Assembly (NCBI GenBank): GCA_964020155.1
Contig: OZ026558.1
Coordinates: forward strand, 1,788,663-1,852,662
DNA: 64,000 nucleotides
DNA from: Chondrilla cf. caribensis
Taxonomy: Eukaryota; Porifera; Demospongiae; Chondrillida; Chondrillidae
Direction: 5' to 3'
Shown here piece after piece: positions 57,901-64,000 of the stretch (within the stretch, counting starts at the first letter, position 1; every line of letters starts with the position of its first letter). Position numbers and translations under genes: made by a program. The notes beneath the pieces were generated by a model that did no database searches, was not told where the DNA came from, and saw nothing but the letters and a program-made list of their open reading frames with translations.

Positions 57901-59003
57901 ACCGGCTTTGTACGCTGCAGTTTACAGCAACAGAAGAGTACAACAGTTGGAATCAAGAAAATGTATGGTATTGAAGGTGGTTTAACTGTTCCAGCAAAGT
58001 ATATGGCAATGGGCACTGCAAGTAGAGCAGGGAGGCTGGCTATGCCATTACCAGTGACTAAGAAACCAATATCACTTCCATTTTGAGGTGATACGCTGTT
58101 CATTAGCAATAATACGCTGTACATCATGAATGGCAACATGAACATGTTGCAACTTGTGATACCTATCAGTCCATAATGCTTGTAGGTGTAGAAATGAGTT
58201 TGTTGTACATGAGTCTCCAAATGGCACTTCAGCACTAGGATAATTCCAATTGAGACCAGTATAAGCTCCATTACTCCCCCAATGTACAAAATCATTCGAG
58301 TGACATTAAAGCGTTTGTTGAAATCAGCAAAATCCTTTGGAATTTGAAGAAATTCCTGACTGTAATTGCAGGTTTCTTGAACAAATCCTGAGTGCTGGTT
58401 AATTTTTGTATCATCTTCAAGTGCATAATTCTGAAGCTGGATGAGGAATGCATGATTAATATACAGTAATAATATTATACTATCAATAATATTAATTGGA
58501 CAATGTGTGCGTATAATTATACTTACCGAAGAGGTCATTTGCAATAGGAATTTTGTTGTCACATTGACACAAGGATAGGGAACAAAAATTGCTATTTTAG
58601 TAGGGCTCCATTCTTCAAAATAGTTCAATGTGTAAAGTGAGAGCTTGTTGAGAAACTCTGGTCTACTGTATATGAACACTATTGAAGACATCCATATCAG
58701 CTCAGGTCTTGGACAGGATGGTGTACTGAGCAATGTGACTTCTGATCCATTTGCATCAATTGATTTATAATCCACTATCACTGAATATGGCAAATGCCCA
58801 TATGGTGGGTAAAAGGCCTGGGACAATTTCTGCCTGTTTTCTGTGTTGTTCGTGAAGGTCATCTCTTCAAACTTCTTGTAATCTTCAACACAGTTGCCGG
58901 AGCTCTCAGTGATGCTGAATCCATTGGATGCTGTACAAGCACAATATAGTACTGACAATATACCAAAGGCAGTCAACAATGTATACCTCACTAGAAATGC
59001 CAT
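57786..59003 (-). pseudogene. Membrane protein family, gene H, chimeric and truncated
   Basis: Exon 1 is 58527-59003 (start MAFLVRY) and the residual exon 2 begins at 58436. The 90-bp intron is stop-free, as in F. Exon 2 follows the F-type pattern through PYIFLIPTVVLFCCCK. At about 57900 it switches to D-type sequence from a different part of the protein (WLNVGVTVIGLITAKLLFYGHISVV) and stops at 57786. The product would be 375 residues spliced, with about five membrane segments and no cytosolic tail. It is probably a recombination product; whether it is expressed is unknown. Confidence 0.8.
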
Positions 59004-59117
59004 AACTGTTGGAACTGTGGTCGTACTGTGCGTAACTGCATTTATCAAGTCACAACCAGTACTTACTCAATGTGTATATGGAAATGAAAGCAATTTGCAA
59101 CAAGCAACAAGTTTTTT

Positions 59118-59670
59118 ATCACTGCAAATGGTTTGGCTAATACTGAAAACAGTGTGAGTGACGGTGCAATCATAACATTCTAGAAAGCTACCATGTTGAT
59201 CCACAGTGCCGTCCCAAGTAGAAGTGACTTCACATGTTTCGTATTACAATAACAGAACAGTGCAGTGACTGGTATCATGAGAATGTGCGGAATAGCTGGT
59301 GACTGTTTAGTCTTGTATACAAAGTATTCCTGGAGAATACCCATGGATATTCCCAAGATGTACGGAATTATGAGTCTCTTGTCACTATCATCTAATTGGA
59401 GTATATAGCTGATTGACAACTGATATGTGTCCATAAAACAACAGTGTTGCAGTTATTAATCCAGTCACAGTCACTCCCCACATTAAGCCATAGTACTAGT
59501 ACGAATAGGAATAGCAATTAACCAAAGCAGAATGACTTCCAGTATACCTCCAATTAGGAAATACACTCCATATCTAACAGTGTTATGGTGGAATTTGCTA
59601 CCACTGATTCTACTGGGTAGGATGTATGTTGCATCATTGGCAGTTCTCTTAATGACAACAATCATACTAC
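59118..59670 (-). pseudogene. D-type exon-2 relic upstream of H
   Basis: Counterpart of 53490-54030, with the same breakpoints and shared lesions. Fragments read PYILGISMGIL, HILMIPVTALFCYCNTKH and YFLIGGILEVILLW. The FCCC motif has become FCYC. Confidence 0.82.
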
Positions 59671-61594
59671 CACCTCATGCCACCTCATCTTCTAATGCAA
59701 TTGTAGTTTTGCTCACATTTATAATAGGTGTACAGTGTATACATTATTACATCAGAGGGCAAGCTAAAGGTCACTTCAGGCAAATGCAACTTGAAAAGAA
59801 CAAAAGGTTGGACTCAACTTGAATTTCGCAGTTAACTGAGGACAAAGAATACGGATTGGTACACAATAGTATACCATAGTATGACTGGATGCAGATAGCA
59901 AGTGTATTGATAGATTTGTTTCAATAAAAATTATGTGGATAGCGAGGGAACCGGCTATCTGAGGTGTGAATAAGTGAGTGACTGTATAACAAACTCATTT
60001 ATGCAACAGTAATGTGAAGTGTGATTCAGACCATTTTATGCATAAAAAATTCAAAATCATTTGAATTGACTGACTATGTACTAGACTCCAGCCATATGTA
60101 CTTGTGATGCATGATATTGCCTCAGACTAAGTTTTCATAACCAGTATATACATATACAAGTCTGCTGCACAGGTTGGTGTGTGATTGAATACATTGTAGT
60201 ATATAGTAGGACCACCAATTTTGACAATTAATGTATTGGAATATAAGAATTTTAATCGTTGATTGACAAGTTCGTTTTGAGTACAGCTCTTCTCAAATTT
60301 GACGCAGTAGCACAAAAAACACATGTTATATACACAACAGCGTACATAGATTCCTTACGACTTAATGCAAGTTTTTCTCAGGTGTGATTATCAGCTTTCT
60401 TATATTACAAAACCAGGTTCACGTACAGTACAAGTATTTACTTTTAATTGTCAATGACACACCAGTATGCCTATGGTAGTCAATAATTACTTCATAATGG
60501 TGATCTAATATTAGAACACTACAGTCAAATGTGCCTATTGATTTAGTGTGTATGGTATAAGTTTGTGTGGATTTCCATTATAATCACTATTATGCTGATG
60601 CATGACATAATATGCCTATTCTGCTCTATTAGTGAATCTGAAGGTAGATTTGTTTCGGATACAGGAGTTTAATAAAAATGAACTTTCTACCATATATAAG
60701 TGTTACTTATGGGTGGTCTACTTCTAGTTAAACATGTATACGTAAGTCACTATAATATTTCTAATATAATTATATATATATATATATAATTCTAATATAG
60801 CTACAAGTGTAATGACGATGCAATACTAAGTGTCACTCGAAATAGTTATGGACACATACAATATAATATATAGTCAACACTGATGTCACAGGAGAGAATC
60901 TAATAATAGAACATGAAACAATTCACAATAACAGATAGAATCCCAAATCTGTCCTGTTTTCATACTGAAAGTGATAATTATTGTGCTTGCATAATGCGGC
61001 ACATAATAATAACAAAGTATACACCTTAAGTTCGTTCCATTCAATTGCTTAAAGAATGCATCAGCAGTCCTTCCAGGATTTTGGTAGGGTCACAATTTTT
61101 TTCCCCACAACATGTATACAGTTTTGCTGGAGAAATTACAGCCTACAAGTGAAGGTACAAATTGTTCAATACAGAAATATCCTTGCAGCATTGGAAGCAT
61201 ACATGCACGTTTTCGAAGGTAATATTATGGAGTTAGTGATTAATTAGACCTTATATACGACAGATGTACTTTTTTCCTTTGCTAAGTACTGTGCTGATGT
61301 GCCTATTATTTCCTTATAAATCCATTTTTATTTATTGAAAAATGATACAAAGTCCAAACTAGGCCAAAAGGGTCACTTGATCCCTGGACCCCCTGGATCT
61401 GCCCCAATCAGTATTTGTTTAACACAAATGGACTTATGGCTCCACATTTATATAAAGCCATAATATAATGCAAAATCACTCAATGTATGATAACTTGATG
61501 TACGTTGATGAATGATAGCTTTGCTAATATAAATAAGTATGATGTATGTTTGCACAGTATTATCAAGTAATTTATTCGCATAATATTATGCCGA
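59671..61594. other. Intergenic between H relic and I
   Basis: No gene. Array-unit flank homologous to 54031-55235 and 30280-33480, with the unit marker at about 61386 and the empty Helitron and Tigger sites. Confidence 0.6.
61571..61576 (-). promoter_or_regulatory. Poly-A signal AATAAA for gene I
   Basis: AATAAA on the minus strand, 18 nt beyond the stop of gene I, in the same position as in gene G. Confidence 0.6.
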
Positions 61595-63767
61595 TCATGG
61601 ATTGAGAATTTCTTCATCCTCAATTAACTCAGATGTGTTTCCCTCAGCAGACTGGGCTCTGCTATCACTACTCCCATTGTGTAGCAGATTACCACCTGAA
61701 GTATCCAAAAGCTTCCAAATCAACATCTTCAAGAAGAATGTAACTGCTCCAAGAATGACTGGAATGAAAGCAGAGCTAAGTAAAGCCCTAATATTGTCTT
61801 GCTTTGTGTCCGCATTGATGGCATACCCACTGGAACCAAGAACAGCACAATAACAGCCAACCATAGCGAGTAGTGGGATGAGTACCACAGCATGCAGTAT
61901 GGTGGTTCCTCTTTCCTGTGGTCTCTGTCTCTTTGGAGTGAAGAGGTAGGCAGAAATTGTGAACACTAAAGAGAAAATGTTGATAAGACAGAAAAGAACA
62001 AGTACGAGAACAAGTGTATTTGTAATAACAGCAAATGGCTCAGCAAACAAGGCAACACCAATAATTGTTCCGTGTATGGTGATGTAAAGTACTGTCATTG
62101 CGTTGATCACAATACCTACGCAGAATACAAATGGCTTTGTACGCTGCAGCTTACAGCAACAGAAGAGTACAGCAGGTGGAATCAAGAACATGTATGGCAT
62201 TGATGGTGGTTTAAATGTTCCAGCAAAGTATATGGCAATGGGTACTGCAAGTAGAGCAGGGAGGCTGACTATGCCAATGCCAGTGACAAAGTAACCAATG
62301 TCACTTCCATTTTGAGGTGATACACTGTTCATTATTGATAATGCACAGTACATCATGAATGGCAACAAGAAGATGTTGCAACTTGTGATACCACTTATCA
62401 GTCCATAATGCTTGTAGGTGTAGAAATGAGTTTGCTGTATATGAGTCTCCAAATGGCTCTTCAGCATTAGGATAATTCCAATTGAGACCAGTATAAGCTC
62501 CATTGCTCCCCCAATGTACCAAATCATTCGAGTCACATTAAAACGCTTGTTGAAATCAGTGAAATCTTTTGGAATTTGAAGAAATTCCTGACTGTAATTG
62601 CAGGTTTCTTGAACAAATCCTGAGTGCTGGTTAGTTTTTGTAGCATCTTCAAGTGCATAATCCTGAAGCTAGATGAGGAATGCATAATGATTATTCACTA
62701 ATATTATAATATCAGTAATAATAGTAATAGTAATAGTAATAGTAAAAGTGCATTTAATTTCAAATATATGTGCAGTGTAAAATGATTATAATCCCTCTAC
62801 CATGCATACAGAATTATAATATATAATTTAGGTAAACTCCATTCCCAGACCAATTTTCTACACCGAGAATCGTCCTGGTTGCCTTTTCTTTAGGGATTCA
62901 CAGTCTTGTATCTATGGAGTCATGCTTGCATTCAAACCAAATTCATTTTCACTTTTTGTAGAGTTCAGTGGGATGATTATTTCACTATTTCATAGCATTG
63001 AGCACGTATACAACCCCAATATCAGCAGGATGTAGCAGTGCAAATCCATGGATTCTGAATTCGAATATACATCAAACTGTACTGTGAAATCAGGATGGTT
63101 TGACATGCTTTAACTTTTCAGGGAGATGTTATCCCTATATCAGTTTCCATATTTAAAGCTAGTTTAATTAAACGCACAGAACGCAAGGTATTATGCAGTC
63201 AATTTTTCTGAGATCTAAGGCATGTTTCAACACCGTCAAGGAGGTATTGTATTAATGAATTGGACAATGTGTACTTATGATCATACTTACCAAAGAGGTC
63301 ATTTGCAATAGGAATTTTGTTGTCACATTGGAACAAGGATAGGGAACAAAGATTGTTATTTCAGGAGGTATCCATTCTTCAAAATAGTTCAATGTGTAAA
63401 GTGAGAGTTTGTTGAGAAACTCTGGTCTACCATATATGAACACTATTGAAGACATCCATATCAGCTCATGTTTTGGACAGGATGGTGTACTGAGCAACGT
63501 GACTTCTGATCCATTTGCATCAATTGATTTATAATCCACTATCACTGAATATGGCAAATGCCCATATGGTGGGTAGAAGGCCTGGGACAATTTCTGCCTG
63601 TTTTCTGTGTTGTTCATGAAGGTCATCTCTTCAAACTTCCTGTAATCTTCAACACAGTTGACAGAGCTCTCAGTGGTGCTGAATCCATTGGATGCCGTAC
63701 AAGCACAATATAGTACTGACAATATACCAAAGGCAGTCAACAATGTAAACCTCACTAGAATCGCCAT
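61595..63767 (-). CDS. Membrane protein family, gene I (two exons, 516 aa)
   Basis: Exon 1 is 63291-63767 (start MAILVRF) and exon 2 is 61595-62668. The 622-bp intron has the family borders. It is the closest relative of G, with WYIGGAMELI, PYMFLIPPAVLFCCCK, FTPKRQRPQE and SELIEDEEILNP. It retains the FNVTRM sequon that G lost. The frame is open and it is likely functional. Its upstream flank contains the D-type relic that runs off the window end. Confidence 0.86.
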
Positions 63768-63874
63768 AACTGTTGGAACTGTGGTCGTACTGTGCGTAAC
63801 TGCATTTATCAAGTCACAACCAGTACTTACTCAATGTATATATGAAAATGAAAGCAATTTGCAACAACCAACAA

Positions 63875-64000
63875 GTTTGTTAATACTGCAAATGGTTTGG
63901 CTAATACTGAAAACAGTGTGAGTGACGGTGCAATCATAACATTCTAGAAAGCTACCATGTTGATCAGCAGTGCCGTCTCAAGTAGAAGTGACTTCACACG
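63875..64000 (-). pseudogene. D-type exon-2 relic upstream of I (cut by window end)
   Basis: The first 126 bp match the relics at 53490, 57515 and 59118, with the same junction to the gene's 5' flank. It continues beyond the window. Confidence 0.75.

Overview
This is a eukaryotic, almost certainly metazoan, window. It is AT-rich, intron-rich and repeat-rich, with no operons and no ribosome binding sites. Its clearest anchor is the 3' two-thirds of a CPSF1 (CPSF160) gene on the + strand: 18 exons spanning 346-10409 join in frame with GT-AG introns. Together with eukaryotic transposon families (Merlin/ISXO2, pogo/Tigger, Helitron, hAT-like, MITEs, a LINE-type element), this suggests an early-branching marine invertebrate. 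A sponge is my best guess, but the species cannot be fixed from sequence alone.

Layout. 1-10.4 kb holds CPSF1, whose introns carry microsatellites and two MITEs. 10.3-16.4 kb is an imperfect tandem duplication whose two copies each contain the last visible CPSF1 exon, about 1.5 kb of flank and a minus-strand sulfotransferase gene. The first sulfotransferase copy is frameshifted; the second is intact. From 19 kb to the window end, everything on the minus strand is an amplified family of two-exon membrane proteins. I call them A (19.0-21.2), B (27.9-30.1), C (36.5-38.6), D (43.2-48.5), E (50.7-51.3, relic), F (51.7-53.4), G (55.2-57.4), H (57.8-59.0, chimeric) and I (61.6-63.8).

Family architecture: a signal peptide, an ectodomain of about 130 residues with an FYPPxGHLP motif and N-glycosylation sequons, a phase-0 intron at the same place in every copy, then about eight hydrophobic segments with a conserved FCCC motif and an acidic cytosolic tail. 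I do not recognise it as a named family. Copies A/B, F, G, H and I are recent duplicates. C and D are older paralogs. Several exon-2 fragments (24.3, 33.6, 50.7 kb) and D-type relics (53.5, 57.5, 59.1, 63.9 kb) lie between the genes.

Mobile elements have marked the array in ways that can be dated, because duplicated blocks preserve empty sites. A 357-bp Helitron (23456-23812), a 651-bp hAT-like element (33891-34541), a MITE (10585-11221) and a deleted Tigger element (31.56-33.07 kb) are each absent from a paralogous copy. A broken reverse transcriptase element with a poly-A tail sits inside the 3.8-kb intron of gene D.
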